A stretch of 64,000 nucleotides of DNA from the NCBI GenBank assembly GCA_018697195.1, contig CM031860.1, positions 61,086,509 through 61,150,508 of the forward strand, in the 5' to 3' direction. This document shows, in pieces, positions 1 to 12,600 of the stretch. Numbering within the stretch: the first letter of the stretch is position 1; the number at the start of each line of letters is the position of its first letter. This DNA is from Certhia americana (taxonomy: Eukaryota > Chordata > Aves > Passeriformes > Certhiidae). The translations under genes were made by a program, and so were the position numbers. Below the pieces are notes generated by a model. That model searched no databases. It was not told the origin of the DNA and was given only the letters and a program-made list of their open reading frames with translations.

Positions 1-96
1 TGAGACAGAGAATAACTTAAAAGTGACTGAGTCAAATAATTCGGATTTGGGGTTTTCTCCTTTGATAAAAAAAGAGACATATTTCGGGGGTGGTTG

Positions 97-140
97 GGGT
101 TTTTTTTTTTTTTTTTTTGGTTTTTTTTTGGTGTGCTTGT

Positions 141-171
<31 letters not shown>

Positions 172-172
172 C
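97..172. repeat. T-rich homopolymer tract
   Basis: The block is almost pure T, interrupted by a few G and one short GTGTGCTTGTG island. It yields several meaningless Phe-rich open frames on the plus strand and Lys-rich ones on the minus strand. It may be the tail of a minus-strand retrotransposed copy or a simple repeat. I see no recognisable element next to it, so its origin is unresolved. Confidence 0.85.
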
Positions 173-1177
173 TGTTGTTATTTTGTTGCTGTCACTGTTG
201 CTTTTGCTTATTTTATTTTGCACCCTTTGGGAAAAAACTTCCCATGTGTATTTGGATACCCAGAACAGCAGGAGAAAAGTTTACATTACGTTTCACAAGG
301 CGCCTTTTCACTTCTCAGCTTTCTTCTCTTTAAGATTTATAACAGCTCCTCATCTTTTTTAGAGCAGGGTCGCGCTGGAAAATGCCGGGTTTGAAGTCTG
401 ACGGGGCAACAGGTATCCAAACCAAGCAGTTTACAGGGAAATAACAGCTAGAAAGTACATTTGAAGGACAAGAAACAGGTAGACTTTTAAAAAGCAATAT
501 CCCTCTGAGTCTCAAAAGCTAAGCCGAAAATACTATTCTCTAAAATTACAACAAATCTGTGGATATCCATTTGGCCAAAACCCCCTCGATCGTTGCAGGT
601 GGGAGAGGAGCAGTCAGTGATATCGCCGTATCGCTCGAAATTGAGGTTTTTGCTCCAGGGATTTGATGTTTTTGGGCAAAGGCAGAGCCATCTAGAGGAA
701 CAACCCAGCTATGGCGAGGCGGGGAAGGCAGTTCCCCTCACAGGCATGAGGTGTTGCCTTCGAGCTTCCCTGAGCTGATTTCTCTGCCTCCAACAAAGGA
801 AAGGGGTTAGAAAATAATGCTGAATTAGCTCTAATAAAAATGTGTGTCCTCAGAAAACTCCAGCTTGCTTTACCAAATAGTAAGGAATGTGAAACAAAAA
901 TAGTTTTAGAGAGGTTATTACATAGCTGGGATGGCATGGATATGCAAACCAACACTTAATTTAAAGAGTGGAAAGAATAAAGCTTTGATGGTGTGACGGC
1001 TGTAAAAATATTTAATTTTCTTAATGCATTTATCCTGCAAGTAGCATGCAGTGCTGCCTCAAAACATCATCAGCTCAGTACAGACCTGTTGCTGCTCCCT
1101 TCTGCCAAGGCATGAGGAGAGCATGAAGAGATCCAGCACACTGCCTCTCTTCTTTCTAAATGCTGCCTTTTTTCCAG
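173..1177. other. Non-coding, nothing recognisable
   Basis: There is no open frame with coding character and no repeat I can name. The right end is a good polypyrimidine stretch (from about 1140) ending in CCAG at 1174-1177, which looks like a splice acceptor for the candidate exon that follows. If that exon is real, this stretch is intron or upstream flank of the small-protein gene. Confidence 0.5.
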
Positions 1178-1263
1178 AGATCTCTGGGAGAGGTTTGCCT
1201 TGCAGAAACACACCGGGGAGCTGGCAAGAGATGACGAAACACAAAACTGAGATCACTTTCAAG
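1178..1263 (+). CDS. Candidate 5' exon of the Trp-rich small-protein gene (coding 1231-1263)
   Basis: A strong acceptor (pyrimidine run then CCAG, ending 1177) and a strong donor (AAG followed by GTAAGA at 1264) bracket 86 bases. An ATG at 1231 opens 11 codons (M-T-K-H-K-T-E-I-T-F-K) and ends exactly on a codon boundary. That is the phase required by the exon at 17120, which has no ATG in its own frame. Joining the two would imply a 15.9-kb intron. The splice signals and phase are seen directly; that this exon belongs to the downstream gene is inference. Translation could also continue from an earlier exon, because the frame is open from 1178. Confidence 0.4.
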
Positions 1264-2693
1264 GTAAGAATCTGAGGCTACTGTCCATCAGTGGGAGCAG
1301 ATTTGGGGCTGGGTTTTAGCAGCTTGGTTGGCTCCATGAGTGGGCAGTGAGGTGTGTTGGATAGAGGAGCCCGTGGCACCTCAAGTTGGGCTGAACTGTA
1401 TCCCCAGCCAGCTGGGATTAAGTGCAAGCCTCTACAGCCAGCTGCCTTGGAAAGTGTTTCAAGGCTTCCCAAGTGCTGCAGGAAAACAAGATCCTCCCCA
1501 TCCTTGCCTGGTGCTGTCCCCACTGTTGGTTTAGGTGCTGAGCTTGTCCTTGTCGTGCAGGCAGCAAGCACTTTTCCCCTGCAGGAAGACACTGGCTGTG
1601 CCTCTGAGGCCCTGCTCCTCTGAGCATGTAGGTACAGGCTCCACTTTCCTGGTGTGGATCTCAGGTGTATGTGCAGCTGAACACAGAACCTTGAAAATAC
1701 TTCAGACCTGAATGCCCAGCCCAGCAGTGGGAACAGATACCTGCACCCACCTGGACCTCTCGCTGTTTCCCAAGGATGCTGAGCTCCAGGTGCAGGGTAT
1801 GTGTTGGGGGAACAGAACACAACAGCCCATATTGGCTTTACCTGGAGGATAGACAAACCAGGATCTCTTCAATGGCTCCAGATTTCTGCAGGTTTGTTTT
1901 GTTTTGGCTGCATTTGCAATCTAAGTCTTGCTTTTTCCCCAGGGCTGGCAAGGAGCAAGGTTGTAGCTCCATGGTCCACATAAAATCTGCTCAGTAAAAA
2001 TTCTTTTGTGTCTTTCTCCAGAGTGATCAGTGAAATTGGGAATGACTTCTTCATCCTCAGAGGCAAGATGAGAAAATTATCTTTTCTCTTGAAGAACTTC
2101 AGTGTCTTCACACTCAAGAACAATAAAGAATTGACTAAGAGCAGCTGAAATTAAATTTTAGATCTAGTATCACTCCCTTCCTTAGAGCCAAGCATATTCC
2201 TCCCTATTCTTCTCTATTAATATGCTATAAGAACATCTCTTTTTTTCACTCAACCCCTGATTTGTCCTGCAAATGGCTAACAGAGAATATCTAAAAGTGT
2301 GCAATAGATGTTTCACTGCTGTGAATTTGGGAAGGTTGTTCTGTGTACGTGTACACAGGTTAAAGTAATTTTTATCCCTCACCTAAGGAGAATGATGTAT
2401 ATTCTGCTCTCTCTGTATCTAGTCATCTACTGGACTGAAGTTCTGTGATCTAATTTTGCCAATTTACCTTATGATAAGATCAGAGGTTTTCAAACCTTTT
2501 CTTGATTTTTCAGACTTTACAATGTTTCCTGGGGAGGTGCCCTCATCCCACAATATTCAGGCTACCAGCAACAGGCTTGGTTTGGTTTTGAGTTCACGGT
2601 CTCTGTTAAACTCTGCAGGCTGCAAACTGAGGGTTAATATTATGGATTATTTATATTAATGTTTTCTCAGTGCAATTCTATGCTGTTGAGTGT

Positions 2694-3125
2694 CATGGAG
2701 CCCCCGGACCGAGCCATAAAGCAAGGAACAAACCAGAGTTTGTCACAAGCTGTAGCTGCTGCAGCACTTTAGGCTGCTGGGAGCAAGCACTCTGTCTGAA
2801 AGGAGCAGTGTCTGCTCTGTGTCCACCTCTCACTGTTTTTTTATGGCTGCTGTGCTCTCACAAGTGTTTCTGTGGCTGACTGAGGCACTAATCCGGTTTG
2901 AGAACACCCTCTTCCCAATCCTTTTTTTTACCTCCTTTTTCTTATCCCCTCAGGTTAGCTTTAGGCTGGGCCTGCCTAGCCCCTTCCTGAGTGAGAGCTT
3001 GTTAGTGACTGATTAGCCAAAGTTTTGATAAAAGCCTCATTGTTTGTAACCCCTGTAAACTACCTGGAGCTGTGCTCCTAATAAAAGTGGGATTAAATAG
3101 ACACCTTGGGAGTGAGACAGTTGCA
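2694..3125 (+). mobile_element. Possible solitary LTR remnant
   Basis: The segment begins TGTCATGGAG and ends near GACAGTTGCA, the TG...CA ends typical of retroviral LTRs. Close to the right end it has CTAATAAAAG (about 3079), a polyadenylation signal in an LTR-like position. I could not find a clear target-site duplication or any internal gag, pol or env sequence. This is a composition-and-ends call only, so the boundaries are approximate. Confidence 0.25.
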
Positions 3126-6119
3126 AGTGGAGATTTCAGAGTTTTGAGGGACTGAGGGATGTGGCCAGGCTTCAGTAACTCTGTGCATCAGAAGTGATTT
3201 TACCAAAACTGGGAAAGAAGCCTGACTTTTGTGTTTTTTTGGGAAAAGGAACCTGGGGGGAGACAGAGGGAAGTCACCTGTTTGTGGCTGGATTAAGCAC
3301 ACGCTCCAGGGGTTTGGAAACACGTTTGCAGAAATTCTCAGCATCCTGCATTCCTCCAGCCTCTCCTCAGGCTTAGGATTCATAAAAAGTATTTTAAAGT
3401 CCTCGCTCTGATCAAATGAATTGAATCCTTCCTCATTTTACTTTTGCAACAGTAAAAAAGTCCACTTGGCAATGATGTGTGCCTGACTTGGTACTACTGG
3501 GTTGTGTCTTTTTTGTGAGGAATGTTAGGCAAGGGGCCTCTTCCCTCCTGCCTAAAGCAAGAAGTTGAGCTGGGCTGAAATAAAGCATCTCCATGCTTTT
3601 TAAATGTTTTTTGTGTGTAATGGGATATTTGAAATATAGCTTGGTGCTCTGGGCTGGTTATCCTATAGTGATCACTCCGATAGCATAGAGGTAAAGACCA
3701 AAATCTTTTGGTCCTAATTCATCTGAATAAGCCACCTCCACTCAGGAACGAGTAATAGAAACAGAAAAACATAAATTTATGGTCAGCTAAGGTAAAAAGA
3801 ATCGAAACTATTAATAGATAAAGGCAGTGGCTGCCATCACCACCACCACTACAAGGAAATGGAGGAGTATTAAATTAGTATTTCTTTTCCATGTTTGTCT
3901 GGGGCAGAAAAAATCAGAGAGTGTGTTAGTTTCAAGTGCTGGTGAAAGAGCGTTTTGGGCTCCATTAATAACTGGGGATGATGTTAAATAGCAACCACAT
4001 AAATGAAATATTTTATGATCAGACAGCCCTGGTAATTCACAGCCAAGGGCTTCAGAACCCTATGAACCAGGAATGTACTATGTGGGCCATTAATGCTGGC
4101 TTTTCATTTTGGGACATGGGAGGACTTTAGAGAACTAAGAAAGCAAATATTGGCTCATTGTCTAAAAGCTTTGGGCAAATGATTTTGTGATGCTCAGAGT
4201 TTCAGCCCTTCACTGTTAAGGCAAGAAATGTATAGGTACATCACTTAATTAATGATTTAATTTCCTTCTTAAAGGAAGGCAGTGAAACTGATGTCAACGA
4301 GTGTGTGTAGATAGAAAATAGACCTTGTCAAATTAAGTTGCTGTTGTTCTCCAGCAAGAGAGATATAACTCTCTTGATATAACTGATTTCTGAATGTGTT
4401 TGGTTAGTTCCATCTTGGAGGTGGATTTTACAAACTGGTATAAAATCACCACGGTGAAAATTAAGTGGATCCAACTGGTTAAACCAAGATCTCAGAATTT
4501 CACTGTAAAAAATGAATCCTTGAGTCTCTTCTCAGGAAATTTGGTGGAAATTGGTTCATTATTTTGTTTCTGTCATCAATTTAGGGGGAAAATAAAGGGT
4601 CATTGTCTACCAAATGTGACGGAATCTAAAATTGAGGGTATGGAGTGTTAAATAAGGAAGAGAACAATTCACTAACACAGAGCTATCTCTGCCTGGGAAG
4701 GGGAGGCAAATAGGCAGGGTATCTTTTGATATGGAAAAGCAAAAAGACTCATTTAGGAAAAAAAGCTGATATTGAGTAGGTGATGGAGTCTGCATCAAAA
4801 ATTAATAATTTTTTTAAAGGTTATTGTGGTTCTTTAGAACAACCAGCTGTTCCTTGTGCTTTTGGGGTGAATGTGGCACACGAACAAGAAATTATAATTA
4901 CTCCATATTGATGCTGTATGAAATCGTGATGGCACCTATAAAATCATGAGTAGAAGGATAAAATAACAGGGATGAAGTTGTTTATTATCCAGTTAAATAT
5001 AATACAAATACCCTATGGGATTTAAAATAAAACTGGGACCAAGTTTGTGAGCAGATACCACCACACCATGTGTAGCTCTGCCTTGAAGCCTCTCAAGGAA
5101 CTCTCTTCAATTACTTACAGGAAGGGAATATTGTGGGTGACTTGTTGGCAGTCTATAAATATCTGTGCAAGAGCTGGAGCTTGAGGATAAAGGACAAAGT
5201 CAGAGCAGGAATCAGGGGCCAGAACTGAAGCAGGACATGGAGAAGGGGCTCAATGCACACAGAGATAGCTGGGAAGGGGCTCTGGTCACACAGAGACAGA
5301 TGACTATAGTGGCACTATAAAGGCAACTCTAAAGAAACATTTTGAAGTCTGTTCACTCTTCTTGGCTGTCTGGTGTCTCCAGCTTGGTCAGTGTCTGATG
5401 AGGGGAAGCAAAAGGATTGCTGCTAATGGAAGCTTTGGCCAGCAGAAACAGGAGTCTGAGATCAGTTTGGATAAAATCTCACTGCTAATGAGACAGTTAA
5501 AGATGTTTCAGCATAATCCTGTGTGCCTTTGAAAGTCAAGTGGACAGACGAGGGAGTGATGCTGCATGGAAAAACCTTGTTTTAAGGCAGTGATGCAAAA
5601 CACAAGAGAGGCATCAGCAGGAATCACACTCATAAAAAATCTAAACCCAGTAAACTCGAGATTTGTCACCTTACAGAAATCAGCCTTTCTGTTCAGGGCT
5701 GTGGACCAGGTTCCCTGATGCTCACAGCTCTATGGGCTCCTAGGACTGATGCTGAGGAAGAACTTCCTTGTTTTCTTGGAAGAATTTCGGTTGGTTTTGC
5801 TACCAGTCAAGGCATGCCTAAACCTGACCTTGGGAGTGAACCACTCATGGTCCCAGTGAGTGACATTTGTGACTGACTGGCACAAGTCAAAAACTGGCAA
5901 AGGCAATACTAACCAGGACAGAGATGAAAAGGCCTGCAGGCTCCCATGGGGCTCTACAGGCTCTATGTAAGCAAAAGAAAGTGCAAGTGCAAAAACTAAA
6001 CAGACAACAGAGCTGAAAAGCTCTGATTGGCATTTAGGAAGACCAGAATTAACAAGGAGAAGAAGAGCAAGACCTGGGTTTCCCCTGGGCTTTCTGCAGT
6101 AATGTTGAAAAGATCACCC

Positions 6120-6640
6120 TGCTCTCAAAGGAGGACAGGCTGAAGAGATGGGGGAAATATTACCAGAGTTTTTAAAGATGACCCATCAAGAGATTCTCAG
6201 TATTTGAGAGATTATAAGGCTTCAGAAGCAGGCTGACAAGAAGATCTTGCTAGCAAAGGTGCAAAGAAGATGGAGAGAATTAGAATTGTTTGGCCTGGAG
6301 AATGAGGTGACCTTATTTCAACCTTTCAGTACCTGAAGGGAGCCTACAAGAAAGTTGTAAAGGGATTTTTTACAAGGGCTTTGTCGAGGGTGTGGCTTTA
6401 AACTGACAGAAGGCAGGTTTGGGTTGGATATTAGGAAGAAATCCTTTGTGAGGGTTGTAAGGCTCTGGCACAGATTGACTGGAGAACCTGCCTCATCCCT
6501 GGAAGTGTCCAAGTCCAGGCTGGACAGGACTGAGAACAATCAGGTCTAGTAGAAAATGTCCTTGCCCATGCTAAGGGTGTTGAAACTGGATGATCTTTAG
6601 GGTTTCTTCCAACCTAGACCATTCTGTAATTCTACTGAAA
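6120..6640 (+). mobile_element. CR1 LINE fragment, plus orientation
   Basis: Recognisable avian CR1 3'-region phrases include GGTTTGGGTTGGATATTAGG, 'ggctctggcacag', 'tccaagtccaggctggacagg' and a tail resembling CTTCCAACCTAGACCATTCTG. The left edge is diffuse, with CR1-like 'aggctgaagagatggg' at about 6140. The internal frame is broken, so this is a dead, 5'-truncated copy. It lies in the presumptive first intron of the small-protein gene. Confidence 0.8.
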
Positions 6641-9600
6641 GTGAAAAGGAGAATTCTGAGAGGCTGAGAATGGATTGATGTAGCTGTGGCATGGGTCACT
6701 GGCCCAACCAGGCACCTGTGTGTTATCAGGAAAGTAAAGTTCCCTTAAACAAGGAAAAGGGTTCCTAGTAGGTGAGTTCTCTCCCACAAGGGACCTTCCA
6801 AACTTCATGCATTTCCTGATCCCCAGCAAATTCCTCACTGTGCTCCTTGCTGGAGGAGTCAGAAGGTAGATTCATTTCCACAAGGCAGGAGGGACAGTAC
6901 AGCAAAACCAGTGCAAGAGGCTGATCCCTGCCAAGTTCAGAGATATCAAGAAGCACTTCATCTCTTTAGTTGCACAATTTCAGAAAGTCATTTGACCCGG
7001 CATGTTGCAATAGGTGTGTGGAGTGTCCTAGGGCTATATGATATGTGTAAGAAGCTGCTGAAGAACATTATGAAGAGGTGAGGTCAGCAGTGCTGGTCAA
7101 GAACAAGCTGAACAACTGGTTCAACACAACGACTGGTAACAGACAGGGTGACTTAATAACTCACAGTAGCTTCTGGAGCTGCCTGTAGAAAGCAAAGGAT
7201 GGAGTTACAGTCACCAAAGATTTTGGGCAAAGAGAGAAGATCAAAAACCTGATCACATCTCCAGTGGTGGTGCTGGTTAATCAGACGTGCAGAGTCAGGT
7301 TGCTGTGTCCCGTGATGAATGATGCAGATCAAACATTGGCAGGAGCCAGGCAAAGACCAGGAGGAAAGGGAGAAAGGATGAGAACTACACTGACAGGCAG
7401 CAGCCAGGTGGACAAGATGGACAGCCCCGTTTGTCTGAGACATTTTACCACTCAAGCCAGCAGCAGATGCCTCACAGAGATCTGAAGGAGGATGTAGCTG
7501 GTACATGTGGGCATAGATCAACTTAAACAGCCACGAAAAGACACAGAAAAATTATGGAAGCAAAAAATCAGGCTACTCTGTTGGTCCCTGTCCTTGTTTT
7601 GTGTGCAAAGAAATGAACGGTCGGGAAGGCAAAACAAAAAAAGACAGCTGGTGTTTGTGATTTTGGGGGTGTGCCAGGACTGGGACAGTCAGCAGGAGGA
7701 TGTGCAAAAAGTCATCTCTGTGAGGAAACTCTGACTGCTGCACGGATGGATAATCTCTTTGAACATATTCTTTATTCTGGTAAAGGGAAGAGGATTAAGA
7801 TTCAGATGTAAACAAAAATTAGTTTATTGCCTTTCATTTGGATTTTTTCTTTTTGTTTACAATTTTCTCAAAAGAGGTGTGGGCCCTTATGCCCTACATT
7901 TGCACCTGCCTCTTAATACTCCCCCACAGGCCCTTTGGGTCCACAGTCTGTGGATGGAAGAGGTGGAGGATATAAAAAAAGGGACCTGTACTTGCTGAGC
8001 ACAGAGGAGCACTTGGGAATTACTTGTAACTGCCCTTCATGGTCATTAGTCTGTGGGACAAAAAATAAAGGGCAAACATTTCTGTACATGGAGATGACAA
8101 AGACAAGGGACCTGTGAGGAAAAAAGGACAAGGAACAGATTCATGCATGCAGCAGTTCCAGTTCATCTGCGAGCAGTGAGGCCACTTTGAGTTTCCAAAT
8201 GTGGGACTTGCATCACCAGGTCACTCTAATGAGCCAGGCAGACAGAGCCCTGACAGACAGCAACCAACACCAAACGTGTGGAAGAGGCAAAATCAAATTC
8301 CCAACTCTCCTCTTGACAAGGAGAGTGTAATCTGGCTCTTTACAAGTCAGGAGATTCCTGCAGAGCGGTGAATTCACATCACATAGTCCCAAAGTTTTGG
8401 ATGGGATCCCTTAGGGGAAAAAAAAAATGTTCAGGATGGAGAGAACCAGATGATTTAATCTGGGTTGTAGGAAGGGTGAGTGAGATAGAGGTGATTGAGC
8501 AGCATCAAAGGGTGACAATCAATTTGAATTTCCCCAGAAGTGATGTTGATGCCTGTGTTGCTTCTCCCCGTGCTTTTTCTTTAATTAAATACCAAATGTT
8601 CCATTAGTAGTTGGAATAACATGCTGTTCTTGGGGAAAAGAAAACCAAAGTAATCCCTTTATCTGCTAAAATGGATGATTTCTAGTAGATTAAACAATGG
8701 CCTTTCAGCTACCAGAGCATAGTTCAGGCCATAATTGAAGTCCTCTCCTTGGCCTCTCCTCAGTCCCTCGCAGCCAGCAGCCCGTGGAGCCCCATCATCA
8801 GAGATAACCTCAGTGACTCTTGTCTGCAGTGAGTGTTTCTCCAGATGAGGAGATTAGTCAGAGATAAAGCATATTACCTGAAAATAATAAGTGATTACAG
8901 TCCCGGACTGTCTCTCCACATTCATTTCATGCTGGTTAACCCTTGCAAAACTGGCTGCTGAATGGGTTTAGGTCTTTAAAGAGGAGGGAGGGTGAAGGAA
9001 GGTTTCCAGTGCTTGAGCAGAAAAGGAGAAGTTTTGCCCTTTTTTGTCTGTTTCATTGTCTGTGTGGGGATTTCTGGGAATGGCAGGAAGCCTGGCTGCA
9101 GCCCACAGTCCGTGGAGGAGCTGGAGCTCTGTGCCTTGTGGGGTTTTTGTGTGATGCCATCACCCCCTCCTCCTTGTGCTGGTCAGCTGGAAGCTGAGAG
9201 GACTTAAAACTCCCTTACAAGTCATCTTCCATTTACCTGGTAGCAGCACAGAAGAAGACTGAATGCCCAGTGTTCAGTGGCTGTATTTCCACTGCTGCAC
9301 TGAGCACGACCGTGCCATGGGCCCAGGCAGTGACCTGTAGTAGTCCATGCTGTTCAGTTATTAGCAGGGACCAGGCATGTTTTGGGTTTTACAGTGCTCT
9401 CCCATGCCCAGGCATGGCTCAGAGTCTATAAACTTCTCCAGTGGGCAGTTTCCATGGGACCAGCCTGTTACTGGGAGTGCTGGCTGGGCTGTGTGGATGT
9501 GAGCTCAGAACACAGAACAGTGCCTGGTATTTTTTCAAGCATGGATCTAGCTACTCCAGCTTGACAACACAAAAACATTTATAGCTCCTCTGTTCATTCT

Positions 9601-12600
9601 ACAGCAAGAGATCCAGAGAAATACAGAAAACTTGCAAGATTTTAGTGGAAAATTTTCAGCATGTCTAGAAGAAAAAAAAAATATCATACAGTGTTTTTTT
9701 AGAAATTCAGGTTGGTTGCCTAGGGAGGATGGAGAGAAGAAATGTTAAAAAAAAAAGTGGGAAAAATGCCTTGAAATCTGCATATGGGGCTCTGTGTTGT
9801 TACCAGCGCTGGGAGTGAGCTCCTGTGCTACAGAGAGTGTCTTGAGGGGAAGAAAATTTCCATGGGCTCCCTGCAAATATTCCAGATGAAGTCCTGGCTC
9901 CATTTGAGTCACTGGGAGTTTTGTGAGTGCCATGGCCATTTCATTCATAAAAGGCTCCTTCCCAGCTCCTGTGCCATTACAGCATCCCCTGTCTGTCATC
10001 AGGCTGGTCTCCCTGAGTGAGGGGAGAGCAGGTTCATCCTTCTTCCTCTAAATGCTTCATCAGCCGCTCCCTTGAAAACTGTAAATAAAGGCCGCTGGGG
10101 ATAGCTTTTCTGCTTGACCCCTCACCTGAAATGAAAATAAAGGTGACTGAATTTCATCCTGACGTGGAGCTCCTTCCCAGGCTGGCTCTTTCCCGTGGCT
10201 GTTGACAGTTACCTGCCAAGCCCCATGGTTACCTTTGATTTTGCCGTAATGACATCTCCATGCTTAGGATGGCTCTGGGACTGTAATCCCCTCTGCAGCC
10301 TTAACCAATTTATGGGGTAACCTGAGACCAGGCTCTCTCTTCCCCGTGATTTTTCCACTTGTTAACACTCACTGAAGGCATCAACAAACTAAATGCAGGG
10401 GGTTTATTTTGTTGCATGCCCAGGATTGGCAAATATCTGCATTCACACCTGATATGAATCTTGGCCTTCAGAAAGATGCTGCATGTTCTTGTCACATGAA
10501 AATGGCACAGTGTTTTATTTCTCCAAAGTGTGCTGCTAAAACAAAAGTTTTGTTAGCAAAACTCAGGCAGTGGTCCAAGGAGCAGTTAAGAGCAAAAGTG
10601 AGGATTCAGCAAAGTAGGATTTATCCACAGTTTTGCCACAGATTTTCTGTGTGATCTGTAGCTTGCTTTGTCTCAAAGTGCTTCGTCTTTAAAATCCTTC
10701 CAGTCAAAGTCTTGATGTGTCTCATGTCTTTAGACTGTAAGCTTTTCAGGGACAAGGCTTTTTTATTTGCATAGCAGCTTTTACAGTAAGTCCCTGATCT
10801 CTAGGGATCATATCTGTGCATCTGTAATAGAGTTTTAAAAGAGAAGGCTCAACTTTATTACAGTGAATGATCCTGGTGATCCTCCTGCTCCCTGCTCTCT
10901 GCTCCCTTCCCCCTGCTCCCTAAGCTGTGTTATTTGGCTTTTCTAAAGGAAATCTTAGGGCAGATGATTTACATGGCGACGGAAGTAGAAGGAGGATCCC
11001 TGGGGAAAGCAAACACTTGAGACTTCAAGGTGGGATGACTTTGGTGGCACACTTCTCCACTGGCCATCTGATCCAGGAGGTGCCCACTTCCTAAGCACAG
11101 ATCAAAGACAAAAGGTGACTTCTGAAATGACATGCAGCCACCTCTTGCATTGCTTAAATTCTCTCCTCCTGCTTCTGTTTGATCTCGCTTTACTTTTCCT
11201 GTCACTGGAAGCAGGTGGTTTCTTTATTCTCCCCGACAAGTTTAGATCAGCTGAACAGCTCTAATGGATGCAGTGAGAGAATCTCCCAGTGGCAGAGCCA
11301 GCCTAAACCTTGGAGCAGTCAGTGGAAAAGCTCCTCTTCACTGCAGTCAGGTGTGGATGGAGTCTGGATGAGCAGATTCTTCAGAGTGGTCATTGTCCTG
11401 CCAGACTTGCCTTTAGGAAGCAGATGTGGTTGTAATTCGAGGTGACACTCAGGGAAAGCCCAGGAGCTTCTCCAGGCCTGTGGGCATACATCTGGAAGGT
11501 GTTCATGATGTGCTAAAATACACATTTCCTCTTTATGTCTTGTTAGCAGAGGCTGTGCTTGTTGCTCTGGGCTCTTGGCTCCATAGGGTGGCTCTGCTGA
11601 CTGCTGGTGAAAATGTCCAGCACAGACCATGAGATCTGTGATGAATGTGATCACAAGTGGCAGGCATAAGTGAAGCCAATGTCATATTGTAACCAGAGTT
11701 ACATTAGATCAAGAGACTCACCAGACTCGGGTCAGCTGTGTGCCCTGCTCTGAATTTTGTCTTTCTTTTCCTGTTTCTCTGTAATGCTGCTGTGCTTTAC
11801 TCGTGTGAGCCTGTCTCTAATTTTAACCTGCCGCTTCCAAGGAGAAAGAGAAGCAGAATTTACCTAACAGGCAAGCCCTTAACAAAGCCTCGGATACCTG
11901 ATACCCATAATGGTCCCGGAGGCATGTTTACTTTGGACTGAGTGAGTGAGTGAAAACCATTTTGGAAGGACTTTTTCACCTCCAGCAACTTAACCTAACG
12001 AGGAGAAAAGTGATGTGGTTAAAGGGCTGTTTAAACAACGGCATTAGGGAGCAGATTTAGGCTCTCTGACAATACCTATATGTATTTGCCTTACACAGGT
12101 GCATAAATATGCCATGATTTATATCACAGGACATATCACATAGGCAGTGATGAGATTTCAACCATCCTCTGCTGATGGATGATTTTTGGGGGATTATCAG
12201 GGACAAACAATTGATTGTTTTAGCAGGTTACAGCAGAATTGCCCAAAGATTTAGAACACCATGACTGAGTTCACCAGCTGTCCTTGTCATCTGCACAGAG
12301 GAGTGTCTGTGGAACAGGGAGTTTGGCTTTGAGGGATCAGTCCTGAAAGAGCATTAGGTGACTGGAAGAGACCAACAGGGGCCTCAGATTAGGGCTGAAA
12401 GATGCTGCTTGTTTCTGCTCACAAGCAGTCACCAATTTATCAGAAATCAAGGGAGAAGGATGAAATAAATAACTCCATGGGAAATGTGCCCATGCTGGAC
12501 TGCTGCACTGCCACGAAAGTTCATGTTTTTACACCCAAATGGGTGGCTGACCTCCTGCTGACAGAATGGGCTTGTCAACACTCATCCCTTGAAGAAGAGT